64,000 nucleotides of DNA from Alkalihalobacillus sp. TS-13. Its GTDB lineage: Bacteria; Bacillota; Bacilli; Bacillales; Fictibacillaceae. The stretch covers positions 124,001 through 188,000 of the forward strand of contig NZ_JAHKSI010000002.1 of assembly GCF_019720915.1 (NCBI RefSeq). Direction: 5' to 3'. This document shows, one piece after another, positions 23,870-32,215 of the stretch. How positions within the stretch are numbered: position 1 is the stretch's first letter; every line of letters starts with the position of its first letter. Both the position numbers and the translations under genes were made by a program. Under the pieces are notes generated by a model that saw only the letters and a program-made list of their open reading frames with translations, had not been told where the DNA came from and made no database searches.

Positions 23870-24193
23870 ATGGAAAAAATATTGAGTGCACTTGCAGAAT
23901 CTAACCGCTTGAAAATCATCGAACTTTTGCGTGATGAACCTCATACTGTTGGGGAAATCGCCGATCAACTTGGGATTCGTCAGCCTCAAGTTTCCAAACA
24001 CCTACGTGTGCTCAGTGATGCAGGACTCGTTGAGGTGAATCCGATCGCCAACCGTAGAATTTATAAGCTTCGGCAAGAACCGTTCATGGATCTTGACGAT
24101 TGGCTGGATTCTTTCCGAAACGTGTGGAATGAACGATTCGACCAATTGGATGAGTATTTGCAGGAACTGAAGGAAAAGGAACAAGGTGAATAA
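23870..24193 (+). CDS. ArsR-family regulator, likely translated from leaderless mRNA
   Basis: A 107-residue ArsR-type winged helix: LAESNRLKIIELLRDEPHTVGEIADQLGIRQPQVSKHLRVLSDAGLVEVNPIANRRIYKL over residues 8-68, then a helical tail. It has no metal-binding Cys pair. It belongs to the subgroup found next to AHSA1/SRPBCC genes, as here: the partner starts 74 bp downstream on the same strand. The start codon sits at the predicted transcription start. GTAT-N5-ATAC around the -10 box (23857-23869) could be its own operator. Confidence 0.9.
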   Translation: MEKILSALAESNRLKIIELLRDEPHTVGEIADQLGIRQPQVSKHLRVLSDAGLVEVNPIANRRIYKLRQEPFMDLDDWLDSFRNVWNERFDQLDEYLQELKEKEQGE

Positions 24194-24267
24194 GAAGCAT
24201 TGTCAATTTTAAAAGGAGGTGCACTGTTTTTTTACTGGAAATAATATTTTAATTAGGAGGCGTTAAA

Positions 24268-24792
24268 ATGTCTGAAAGTAAAGTGACAAACAGTCTAAAA
24301 ACACATACAGAAGGAAGAAACCTGATTATTGAAAGAGTTTTCGATGCACCAAGGGATCTCGTTTTCAAGGCCTTTTCACAAAAGGAGCATTTAGAAAATT
24401 GGTGGGGACCTAAAGGATGGAAAACTACGGTTCATCAGTTTGAGTTCAAGCCTGGTGGAGTATGGCACTATTGCATGCGTTGTGTAGACAAAAACCAGGG
24501 AGACTTTTACGGCATGGAATCCTGGGGGTTATCCGAATATAAAGAAATCGTCGAGCCTGAACAAATCGTCTACACCGATGCGTTCTCGGATGCAGAGGGC
24601 AATAAAGCGGATGGGATGCCAGAGACTCTCATTACAATGACTTTCCTCGACCATGGCGGAAGAACGAAAGTGATTTCCAGATCTGAATTCGCTACGGAAG
24701 AAGCCCTCAAGCAAGTCAAAGATATGGGCGTTGTGGAAGGCGTCACATCCCAATACGAACGATTCGACGAGTACCTTCAACAACTTCAATAG
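24268..24792 (+). CDS. SRPBCC (AHSA1-like) domain protein, partner of the ArsR regulator
   Basis: A 174-residue Bet v1-fold protein with the AHSA1 landmarks LIIERVFDAPRDLVFKAFSQKEHLENWWGPKGWKTTVHQFEFKPGGVWHYCMR (residues 18-70) and the closing YERFDEYLQQLQ. It starts after a TAGGAGGCG site and lies in an operon with the ArsR gene at 23870-24193. This pair is widespread in Bacilli, but the ligand is unknown. It resembles the second domain of the tandem protein at 15951-16838 (shared WWGPxG motif). A strong terminator follows. Confidence 0.85.
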   Translation: MSESKVTNSLKTHTEGRNLIIERVFDAPRDLVFKAFSQKEHLENWWGPKGWKTTVHQFEFKPGGVWHYCMRCVDKNQGDFYGMESWGLSEYKEIVEPEQIVYTDAFSDAEGNKADGMPETLITMTFLDHGGRTKVISRSEFATEEALKQVKDMGVVEGVTSQYERFDEYLQQLQ

Positions 24793-24800
24793 GTATGTAA

Positions 24801-24838
24801 AAACAACGGGCTTGAATCTTCAAGTCCGTTGTTTTCTT
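24801..24838 (+). terminator. Intrinsic terminator after the ArsR-SRPBCC operon
   Basis: AAACAACGGxCTTGAA pairs with TTCAAGxCCGTTGTTT across a two-base loop and ends in TTTTCTTC. Confidence 0.9.
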
Positions 24839-24840
24839 CA

Positions 24841-25325
24841 TTACTCAAACGATTTAGCGGTTTCAATCAGGTCTTCCTTCGTGATTTCTGTATCTGACTG
24901 TTCTTTGTAATAAGATAACGTATAGTTTATGTTGTCTTTTTTCAATTCAGGACCATATTTCCCGTCTCGTTTTCGGCAAATTGTCCTTTAAGTTCACCTA
25001 TATCAACCGTTTCGTACTCCATATCCGGATGAACATCTAAATCGTTTACGATCTCGAGTCCCATGAGGTTTCGATTCCCTTCTTCTGAACTCGTAAAATC
25101 AATCATGATGACAGTATCATCTTTCCCTTCACCGAGTTCGATAGGCGGATTCAAGTCTGCCTGACCTTCACCAAAAGGAAGTTTCGTAGGTACCTTGGGT
25201 TGGAAAGCCCTCTCTTCAAGCTCTTCTTTTAACTTCGTATTATCATAATCATATAAACTTCCATCGCTGCTGCATCCTGCCAGAATCAATACAACAATGA
25301 AAACCATAGACAACCATTTTTTCAA
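24841..25325 (-). pseudogene. Small lipoprotein, frameshifted near the C-terminus
   Basis: A TTG start at 25325 follows a GGAGGG site. The first residues (MKKWLSMVFIVVLILAGCSS) form a lipoprotein signal with the lipobox LAGC. The frame ends at 24942 after ENETGNMVLN. One base missing from the G run on the minus strand (24961-24963 on the plus strand) would turn this into GKYGPELKKDNINYTLSYYK and so on, ending at 24841-24843. The new frame looks strongly coding, so the gene has a one-base deletion or the assembly has an error. The mature protein would be about 137 acidic residues on the membrane surface. I do not recognise the family. It lies 17 bp downstream of the next gene in an operon. Confidence 0.75.
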
Positions 25326-25342
25326 TTTTGCACCCTCCACTT

Positions 25343-25549
25343 TTAAATCCAACTCCCCAATATCTGAAAAAGTCCATAAAGAACCGCAAGGGCTGGAGCA
25401 ACCACGCAAACTCCGATGAACAAAGATTTCAGGATATCTAAAATCAGCGGCGGTTGTTTCATTTCAGTTGTTTCTGATATTAGACTTTGTAACGACTGAT
25501 TGATACTTTTCAATTCCTCGAGTATTTGTTTTTCTGTGTTGTTTTCCAT
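25343..25549 (-). CDS. Small single-span membrane protein
   Basis: A 68-residue protein with a polar, helical amino half (ENNTEKQILEELKSINQSLQSLISETTEMK) that looks like a short coiled coil. A hydrophobic carboxyl half (about residues 38-66) makes one or two membrane spans. A GAGGTAA site precedes the ATG. It lies 17 bp before the frameshifted lipoprotein gene, so the two probably form a unit. No family recognised. The upstream gap (25550-25710) holds a weak match to family B repeats. Confidence 0.65.
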   Translation of the reverse strand: MENNTEKQILEELKSINQSLQSLISETTEMKQPPLILDILKSLFIGVCVVAPALAVLYGLFQILGSWI

Positions 25550-25710
25550 CGTTACCTCACCCTTACGTATTTTTATATGCCTCTTTTAGTAAAGATTGTT
25601 GTTTTTCACAACTCCATTGGAGTGGCTTGGAAATCGCTTTTCGCGGTCGATCTGCAAGCCTCCTCGCTCACTAGTGGTAATAGTCGAAACTCCTTCATTA
25701 GAAAAAACTT

Positions 25711-25977
25711 TTATATAGAAGAAAGATTGTGGTATATGGTCCACGCAAGAAGTCCGCCTGCTGTCGCAATAAAGACCACATTGAAGAAAAGAGTTTTCTT
25801 TTTACCATCCAGTAAATCTCTAATCATGATATGTATACCTTGAAACATCATTAAGACGATTAAAAACAGGCTGCCAATATGATCATTGAAAGGATTTTCA
25901 TCAAAAAACATTTGAATGGCTCCAATAATTAACGGTACATAAATAATCGTAAACACGATATTCAATCTTTTTTTCAT
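25711..25977 (-). CDS. Small membrane protein, three predicted helices
   Basis: An 88-residue hydrophobic protein with predicted helices at about residues 6-24, 36-52 and 62-82 and a basic loop DLLDGKKK between the last two. It starts after a TAGGTGATC site. No family is recognised and nothing indicates function. It lies 28 bp downstream of the DUF5316-like gene on the same strand and is probably co-transcribed with it. Confidence 0.6.
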   Translation of the reverse strand: MKKRLNIVFTIIYVPLIIGAIQMFFDENPFNDHIGSLFLIVLMMFQGIHIMIRDLLDGKKKTLFFNVVFIATAGGLLAWTIYHNLSSI

Positions 25978-26005
25978 GTGATCACCTAACTCTCAGTTGT
26001 TTGCT

Positions 26006-26329
26006 TTATGTCGTAAAATACGGCAAGTAATACACCACCGTGATGATTCCACTCGATACGAGATAAATGAGTGTTCCTATGATGAAAGGATTGAAGCTCA
26101 GGCTGAATGGTTTGATTTCCCCTGCATTCACACCTGTGGTCCCTTTAATGCTTGCATTCACTTGGTTGTTAGACATTTTTCCATTGAGCATCCCCATCCA
26201 CACAACTATGAAAAGGAGTAAGCCGCATAAAAACATCGACTCCATAAAACTCCATCCTACTAATCTAGCAAACAACCAGGATAATCCGGTATTGAACATG
26301 ATTGTTGCAATGACCAAAAGAAACTTCAT
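26006..26329 (-). CDS. DUF5316-like membrane protein
   Basis: A 107-residue protein with hydrophobic segments at about residues 2-22, 30-48 and 84-104. The middle has the pattern GMLNGKMSNNQVNASIKGTTG, which resembles DUF5316 proteins of Bacilli. Function is unknown. The ATG at 26329 follows a GAGGTGG site (a TTG one codon earlier is also in frame). It heads a short run of minus-strand genes for small membrane proteins (26329 to 24841). Confidence 0.6.
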   Translation of the reverse strand: MKFLLVIATIMFNTGLSWLFARLVGWSFMESMFLCGLLLFIVVWMGMLNGKMSNNQVNASIKGTTGVNAGEIKPFSLSFNPFIIGTLIYLVSSGIITVVYYLPYFTT

Positions 26330-26518
26330 CAAACCACCTCTTCCTAAAATACTTAATACAGTTTATACGGGAATGGTTCGCGAAAAGTTCCATGAAATTC
26401 CCAGTTTTTTCAGGTTCTTCTGCATATAACTCAATAAACCCACAACTAACATATTTTACTAATCAGCTTTGGTTAAGATAAAATAAGGGGCAGATTGTTT
26501 TACAAGGAGATATTGAAT

Positions 26519-27472
26519 ATGATGCTTCGGTTTGGGTATGTTTCGACGGCACTTCATCTGTGGGAATCATCCCCTTCAAGGACATTGACTTTTACGAATT
26601 GGATGAAGCTTAATACGAACCAGCGCAAGGAAAAACTTTTACATGCGACGGCTCAGAATCTGAACAATACGAAACGGGCATTATTCTATAACATCGCTCA
26701 AGGCATCCACCTTTACCGGATGTCTTCTTCCCTCGTGCCGCTTGCGACCCATCCTGAGGTGAAATGGGATTATATAACACCGTTCCGGGAGCAGTTCCAG
26801 GAGATCGGTGAGATTGTCAAAAAGCACTCATTGCGCGTGAGCTTCCACCCGAATCAGTTCACTCTGTTCACAAGCGATAAAGAGCACGTGACCCAAAACG
26901 CAATTACGGATATGGACTATCATTATAAAATGCTTGAACTGATGGGATTACATGACCAGGCAACGATGAACATCCATGTCGGCGGAGCTTATGGGGACAA
27001 AGAAAAAGCCATCAGCCGCTTTCATGATAATATCGAAAAACTGGACAACCCGATTAAAAAGCAGGTCACACTTGAAAATGATGATAAAACCTATACAGCA
27101 CAAGAAACGCTGGCGGTTTGTAATGACCACGCATTGCCGATGATCTTCGATTACCATCATCACTGGGCAAACCCCGGAAATGAATCGGTAGAAGAATTGC
27201 TTCCTGAAATCTACACGACCTGGAAAAACACGGAGCAACAGCCGAAATTTCACCTTTCCTCACCAAAGTCAGATAAGGAATACCGCTCCCATGCGGATTA
27301 TGTTGATCTTAAATTCGCCTTACCATTCATCAAAGATCTCATCGCCTTTGGTAAAGACGCCGACATTATGATCGAGGCCAAATCAAAGGATAAAGCGGCA
27401 TTGCGTCTAGTCGAAGAATTAGCAGCATTACGTGGGTTCAAACGGATTGACGGAGCTGTGATTGAAGTGTAG
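26519..27472 (+). CDS. uvsE: UV DNA damage endonuclease
   Basis: The 317-residue enzyme nicks DNA 5' to UV photoproducts and abasic sites in the alternative excision repair pathway. It is a TIM barrel with a metal cluster. Recognisable segments are MLRFGYVSTAL at the start, YRMSSSLVPLATHP (about residue 68), RVSFHPNQFTLFTS (about 114), NIHVGGAYGDKEKAI (about 155), LENDDKTYTAQETL (about 184) and MIFDYHHHWANPG (about 208). The start at 26519 follows AAGGAGA by eight bases. In Bacillus the gene is expressed during sporulation and helps spores survive UV. Single gene. Confidence 0.95.
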   Translation: MMLRFGYVSTALHLWESSPSRTLTFTNWMKLNTNQRKEKLLHATAQNLNNTKRALFYNIAQGIHLYRMSSSLVPLATHPEVKWDYITPFREQFQEIGEIVKKHSLRVSFHPNQFTLFTSDKEHVTQNAITDMDYHYKMLELMGLHDQATMNIHVGGAYGDKEKAISRFHDNIEKLDNPIKKQVTLENDDKTYTAQETLAVCNDHALPMIFDYHHHWANPGNESVEELLPEIYTTWKNTEQQPKFHLSSPKSDKEYRSHADYVDLKFALPFIKDLIAFGKDADIMIEAKSKDKAALRLVEELAALRGFKRIDGAVIEV

Positions 27473-27509
27473 TTAAATAAAGACTGTTTTTGCATAGATT
27501 GTTGTTTTT

Positions 27510-27754
27510 GGAAATATACTCGTTTTCCGCGGGCTAGAGAAAAGCGGAAGCGACCCGGTTAGGCACGTAGGTCACTGGAAAATTGACGAGGAGACTTTCG
27601 CCGCCGCAGGAAGTTTGAAGTGATCCAAATGACTGGTTGCTGATCTAGACATCAATTCCTTGCATTTACCTACTTTCGCAAGCCTCCTCAGCTCGTTCCT
27701 CGCTTGCGGGGTTTCGCTTAGCTTGCTTTTCCAGCTGGAGTCTCGCATATTTCC
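27510..27754. repeat. Dispersed repeat, family B, 245-bp copy
   Basis: This element begins GGAAATATACTCG and ends with the inverted complement (CGCATATTTCC). Inside are segments shared with 59471-59894: GAAAAGCGGAAGCGACCCG, GTCACTGGAAAA, GCCGCCGCAGGAAGTTTGAA and AAGCCTCCTC. It is non-coding and highly structured. The family resembles long intergenic repeats common in Bacillaceae. It fills most of the 27473-27861 gap, placed between uvsE and the end of the TOMM operon. Confidence 0.85.
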
Positions 27755-27822
27755 ACTGCCAAAGGTTTCAGCATCTTTCTTTACAACATTCCATTACCAA
27801 AAAAATTATAAAAAACAGCCTA

Positions 27823-27853
27823 AATAAAAATACCCTGAAGCGCTCTCCAGGGC
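27823..27853 (-). terminator. Intrinsic terminator at the end of the TOMM operon
   Basis: CCCTG and CAGGG enclose a loop on the minus strand, followed by TATTTTTATTT. It lies about 10 bp past the hydrolase stop and would end the whole maturation operon. Confidence 0.75.
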
Positions 27854-27861
27854 AAAATCCA

Positions 27862-28665
27862 TTATAGTGATTGCACGAACTCAGTGACGACTTCATTGAA
27901 ATTTTCAGGTTCCTCAAGGAAAGGACAATGGCAGCTGTCTTCGAATACGATCAGCTGTGAATTCACGATGTGTTTATTCAAGTACTCGCCTGCTTCGACC
28001 GGAATAAGTTTCTCCGCTCTTCCGAAACATAGCAGAGTCGGTACTTTTATGCTTTCGAACTGGTTACGGTAGTCAACGACAGTCTGATCAAACAAGATTG
28101 CGCTTGATACAGACTCCGGAAGCTTCGTCGTTTCCTCCAGCATCCAATCAAATTCTTTCTGTGGAAGCTCCTCCTTGAACATAAGCGGGATGAACTCGGT
28201 AAGGAAACCGACGCGATTATTCTGAACTTCCCGCATCAGATGGATGAGCGTCTGGAAGTCGAAAGCACCGCTCGGGAAGTCATCCCATTTGAAGTCAGAT
28301 GCTAATTCATCCACGATGACCGTTCCCTTCACATTGTCTTCCCCGAATTGCTGCAGATAGTCCCAAACCACGAACGCCCCCATCGACCAGCCAACCAGCA
28401 CAACATCCTTCAGTTCCATTTTTTCGATAAAAGTGTGCAGATCACGAGCATAATTCGCAACGGTGTGCCCGTGGTGAACCTTCACTGATTGCCCATGTCC
28501 CCGTAAATCCAGTAATATCACACGATGGTCTTTCCTGAAGTGTTCCGTTTGTTTTTTGAAAAAGCGGCTGCTCATCCAAACCCCATGAATGAAAATGACC
28601 GGGACTCCTTCACCCACATCCTCATAGTACAATTCCACCTGATCTTCAACCTCAAAATACGGCAT
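27862..28665 (-). CDS. Alpha/beta hydrolase, last gene of the TOMM operon
   Basis: A 267-residue alpha/beta hydrolase with the oxyanion motif HGVWMSS (about 27), the nucleophile elbow GWSMGA (Ser at about 95) and the catalytic His in EDSCHCPFLEEPENF near residue 247. The acid is probably in LCFGRAEKLIPVE, where the usual Asp is not obvious. It lies 67 bp after the SagB-type gene with no terminator between and is followed by one, so it is probably the fourth gene of the maturation operon. A role as esterase, peptidase or immunity factor for the peptide is only inferred; it could also be unrelated. A GGGGGAGG site precedes the ATG. Confidence 0.82.
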   Translation of the reverse strand: MPYFEVEDQVELYYEDVGEGVPVIFIHGVWMSSRFFKKQTEHFRKDHRVILLDLRGHGQSVKVHHGHTVANYARDLHTFIEKMELKDVVLVGWSMGAFVVWDYLQQFGEDNVKGTVIVDELASDFKWDDFPSGAFDFQTLIHLMREVQNNRVGFLTEFIPLMFKEELPQKEFDWMLEETTKLPESVSSAILFDQTVVDYRNQFESIKVPTLLCFGRAEKLIPVEAGEYLNKHIVNSQLIVFEDSCHCPFLEEPENFNEVVTEFVQSL

Positions 28666-28732
28666 CCTTTGACCTCCCCCAATTTAAAAATTCAATCATT
28701 CCATTCTATTGTTTTATGCTGGACAAATATGC

Positions 28733-30250
28733 TTATATTAATATCCCCTTCAACCAAGCCCTTGGCTGATAAGGTCCAACCGGCAACTGGATGAGGCTCG
28801 TTTTTTTCTCATCTAACTTGTAAATGGCGTCGGTTGTGGCGACATCAAACCCAAGCAGTGGGTGCCCCGCCATGTCGAGGGCAGATGCGCTCAATAACAA
28901 CCGCTGCAAAAGCATGCCTGTCTCCATCTGTTGGAACCGGTAACCTCGATACCCCATCTCCTTTTTCAAATGATCCCGTGTGCCGACGATATGCAAACAA
29001 AGCGGAACTTGATAGAGATTGAGATTATGAGTGGTCATTCCGTACTGCAATTGAAGCCGGAAATCACCCGGTTGGACAAGTGTCAACGAGTGTTCGGCGG
29101 GGTTATAACGGTAGGCTCCATGTGGGATATCCTCAACATTGTAAAAACAACCGAAAATCTCGAGACCGGCATCACTGCCAAGGTCATTTTTATAAACGAA
29201 TGCTCTGCTCGCTTCTTTTAATAAAATAGACAACTGTTGTTGGGTCACTTTTTCCATGATGAAATCCATTTCTGGGGAGTAACGATTCTGGCAAACAGCG
29301 GTAAAATCCTTCTCCAACGGCTCGTGATGCTGTAGGAAAAGCGTTTGTCCGGTTTTCTCCTTATGAACCGGTTTCTGCAATGAGCAAAAGGATTCCGTCG
29401 AGGCGATTAAGGCTGCTTCATTCATTTCTAAGAGCAGCGGATATTCCAACACTTTTTTCGAGCGTACATAATGATCTGTCTCCAATTGCGGTATCGTTTC
29501 AATTAACTTAGAAGCAGTTTGCACGCTACCTGCTGCCAACCCAACTTCACGTTCAGAAAGTGGGATAACCGCATATGTGCTTTCCTCCGCTTCTTTCAAC
29601 CCAAGCAGATGGTTGACCGCACGATCGAGAAACTGGAAATGCACCCTGGAGGAGAAACCGCAACGTTTTCCCACTTCAAGCAGCTGGCCGATCAATGCGC
29701 CGGCATCCAGTCCTTGCAGTCGATAAGCGAAGTTGTTGTACTTGAAAAAGTTCTTCCAAAACATCGTTGAGACAAAGACCACACCGAAACAATCCGCAAC
29801 CTCACAACGCCTTCCAAGCGCTGCAGTAAAATAGCTGTCGAAATTCCCTTCCCGTAGCAAATCGAGGCGATGATGGGCAGCATCATAATGATAGATGCCT
29901 TCGGATAAGCCCTCAATTTTCAAATAGACATATAATTCATTCGGGTACAATCCCCCACCTGACGGAACAAAGCGTCGAAGTTGGATGAAATCAGGTGAAT
30001 CCATATAAGATGACTGCGACATTTGAGTCAATCCGTACGTGTACCAAAGGAAATCTCCGATATTCTCAATCGACGGACGGGTGCACTCTCCAGGTTCTTT
30101 TAACGGAATTCCTGGCGAAAACGATTTTGCAGGGAGATTCCGATAAAGCTTATATGGGAGCGGTGCATCCTCCCAGTCTGCTTCCCAATCCGTCGGCTTT
30201 ACTTGACTGATGCCATAATGAAGATTGTGGAGAAATTCATCCAAGTCCAC
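28733..30250 (-). CDS. SagB-type thiazoline dehydrogenase of the TOMM cluster
   Basis: A 505-residue flavoprotein of the SagB/ThcOx nitroreductase-like family, which oxidises thiazolines and oxazolines to thiazoles and oxazoles with FMN. There are two nitroreductase-like halves. The first (about 85-260) has FIQLRRFVPSGGGLYPNELYVYLK and GIYHYDAAHHRLDLL. The second (about 330-500) has RAFVYKNDLGSDAGLEIFGCFYNVEDIPHGAYRYN. The GTG at 30250 follows AGGAGGG. It lies 21 bp after the cyclodehydratase gene. Together with the next two genes it forms the modification machinery for the precursor at 34258-34587. Confidence 0.92.
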   Translation of the reverse strand: MDLDEFLHNLHYGISQVKPTDWEADWEDAPLPYKLYRNLPAKSFSPGIPLKEPGECTRPSIENIGDFLWYTYGLTQMSQSSYMDSPDFIQLRRFVPSGGGLYPNELYVYLKIEGLSEGIYHYDAAHHRLDLLREGNFDSYFTAALGRRCEVADCFGVVFVSTMFWKNFFKYNNFAYRLQGLDAGALIGQLLEVGKRCGFSSRVHFQFLDRAVNHLLGLKEAEESTYAVIPLSEREVGLAAGSVQTASKLIETIPQLETDHYVRSKKVLEYPLLLEMNEAALIASTESFCSLQKPVHKEKTGQTLFLQHHEPLEKDFTAVCQNRYSPEMDFIMEKVTQQQLSILLKEASRAFVYKNDLGSDAGLEIFGCFYNVEDIPHGAYRYNPAEHSLTLVQPGDFRLQLQYGMTTHNLNLYQVPLCLHIVGTRDHLKKEMGYRGYRFQQMETGMLLQRLLLSASALDMAGHPLLGFDVATTDAIYKLDEKKTSLIQLPVGPYQPRAWLKGILI

Positions 30251-30271
30251 CCTTCACCCTCCTCTCATCTT

Positions 30272-32215
30272 TTATGGAAACGGATGCGGTTTTGGGTTGA
30301 GCTGATCGTACGTAAGCTGCTCCTTGTAATAGCCGAGCTCCGCCGGTACCGTCAACACACGCTCTAAGCCTTTCACCCTTTTAAAGTCATTGCCGAACGT
30401 CATCGGCAGCATGCCCGGAATCAAGACTTTGACACATTGCAAATCGTTACGCCTTATTTCTGGTGTCGTCTGGTCTACCACAATGACCTCGAGCTCCAAT
30501 TTCTTGAATACGTCAAGAACATCCGTTAGATCATCAGTCAGATCTGAGTGACGATGTTTCCAGTTGAACGCCTCATCAAATGTTTGGGTCCGCCGGTTTT
30601 CATCCAGTAAAAATTGAAGTCGCTCTTCTGCCTCTTTTAACCCGTACAGCATTGCGTGATCATCCATACTTTTAACAAGGGAGGAATCCTGGTACAGTTC
30701 GAGATATTCCGACTTGCCCGATTCGAATTTTTCCTCAAACGACATCACCATGCCAGCGAGTTCGTACACCGCACTCTTCGCCGCCCTTAGGGGATCGAGA
30801 TGGGCACCAGCTGCACAAAGGAGGTTCATCCCCCTTTGTTTTCGGTTCTTGACCATCGCCCACACACTCGGGATCCCATGCTCCAGCGTCGCGTTGTATA
30901 GGTACAGCTCATATCCACCGATCTCTCGCATCTGTTCGACCATAAGCTTCAGTTCCTTGTCTCCTGCGGACATAGGATCCAACCGCGGCAGATTAAGCTG
31001 AGCGTACCAGGTCATGAGGAAAGCATCCCGCTCAATGACTTCCATGATTCCGTAAAAAATCGCTTCTTCAAGCGTACCGCCGAGCGCGCACCCATTCGAG
31101 GTTTCATAGACAAAACCATCCCCACACCCCATGCTGTAATAGGCCAGCAGTTCAGGAACAAGGATAGGTCGATCTTGTAAAAACGAGTGTCCCCACACCC
31201 AGTTCATCTCGTTGTCAGGATCGAACTTCACGTATGGGAAATCGGATTTTGCATACACATCATCTTCGTGGACACCAATCTTCAAAGGATGAAGCGCTTT
31301 TCCTCCAAGGTTGCGATAGCTGTCTCTGATGAGGGTCCTTTTTCCGCGAACACCGAGTCCGCAAGAGCGTTCCAATGCTTCTAAAATCGCAGTCGATTCA
31401 CTTAGTTCGTAAGAATGTGTCCTGCCGGCAGTCCCTTCACTCCGATTGAACAGCGGCAGATTGACGATGACATCTGCAAACAACGTCACGGAGTCGTACA
31501 TCTTCCGGTTCATCATTCCAGTACGAGTGTCGAGGTAATCGTTTGCGAGCACCTTTTGCAATTCATCCATCTGTCGGCATCGGAAACTGTCCGGACTTAC
31601 TTTCGGACTCGGTTTCAACGTGATCTGGGCTGCTGTCTCTGAATCGTCCGGGAGCTTGCTGCAAACAGGACATACAGCCTCAGGTAAAATAAACCGCCAC
31701 TTGCCATCCATTGTTTTCAGGTTGATCAGATAAATATGGTCAGTGGATTGCGGTTTCTCCCCTTCAAGTACTTTTTTTGCTTCTGCCTCAATCAAATGCG
31801 TCATTTGCAGGAGGGCTGAGTTGGAAGCCCAGGCATCAGGCTGAAAGCTGTCTTGTTGCGCTAACCGTTTTTCCCTCAGATCCCACATCTCTTCTTTCTC
31901 ATGTCCTGCGATCAAGAGGCGTGTATCCGCGCAATAGGAGCATCCTGGCTGATCCGGCTGGACGAGCGGTCCGATAATCCCTTCACCGAATGATAGGAAT
32001 CCCCGCAACCAGGAGATGCGCAGGCCACGGTACACGTCCTCTGCTTGTTGGTGAACTGACGGGACCCACGTATCATGTAAAACGAGAACAAGCTCGGTCG
32101 TTTCCGGCACATCCCTTTCGACAGCAGCAAGACGTATGATTTTGTAAGTCCGTGAAAGTTTTTCACAGACATTGTCCGCAAGCGTTCCATGTCCGACGAC
32201 AAGCACAGTACTCAC
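30272..32215 (-). CDS. Fused leader-binding / YcaO cyclodehydratase of the TOMM cluster
   Basis: A 647-residue C/D-type fusion. Residues 1-200 form an E1-like leader-binding domain with a zinc site (CSYC near residue 94 and CPVC near 183). Residues 230-647 form the YcaO ATPase, which activates peptide amides so that Cys, Ser or Thr side chains cyclise. YcaO signatures are SESTAILEALERSCG (about 270) and NGCALGGTLEEAIFYGIMEVIERDAFLMTWY (about 370-400). The protein ends PKPHPFP, the proline-rich tail (PxPxP) needed by cyclodehydratases. The GTG at 32215 overlaps the upstream stop by four bases and follows AAAGGAGG. Confidence 0.94.
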   Translation of the reverse strand: MSTVLVVGHGTLADNVCEKLSRTYKIIRLAAVERDVPETTELVLVLHDTWVPSVHQQAEDVYRGLRISWLRGFLSFGEGIIGPLVQPDQPGCSYCADTRLLIAGHEKEEMWDLREKRLAQQDSFQPDAWASNSALLQMTHLIEAEAKKVLEGEKPQSTDHIYLINLKTMDGKWRFILPEAVCPVCSKLPDDSETAAQITLKPSPKVSPDSFRCRQMDELQKVLANDYLDTRTGMMNRKMYDSVTLFADVIVNLPLFNRSEGTAGRTHSYELSESTAILEALERSCGLGVRGKRTLIRDSYRNLGGKALHPLKIGVHEDDVYAKSDFPYVKFDPDNEMNWVWGHSFLQDRPILVPELLAYYSMGCGDGFVYETSNGCALGGTLEEAIFYGIMEVIERDAFLMTWYAQLNLPRLDPMSAGDKELKLMVEQMREIGGYELYLYNATLEHGIPSVWAMVKNRKQRGMNLLCAAGAHLDPLRAAKSAVYELAGMVMSFEEKFESGKSEYLELYQDSSLVKSMDDHAMLYGLKEAEERLQFLLDENRRTQTFDEAFNWKHRHSDLTDDLTDVLDVFKKLELEVIVVDQTTPEIRRNDLQCVKVLIPGMLPMTFGNDFKRVKGLERVLTVPAELGYYKEQLTYDQLNPKPHPFP

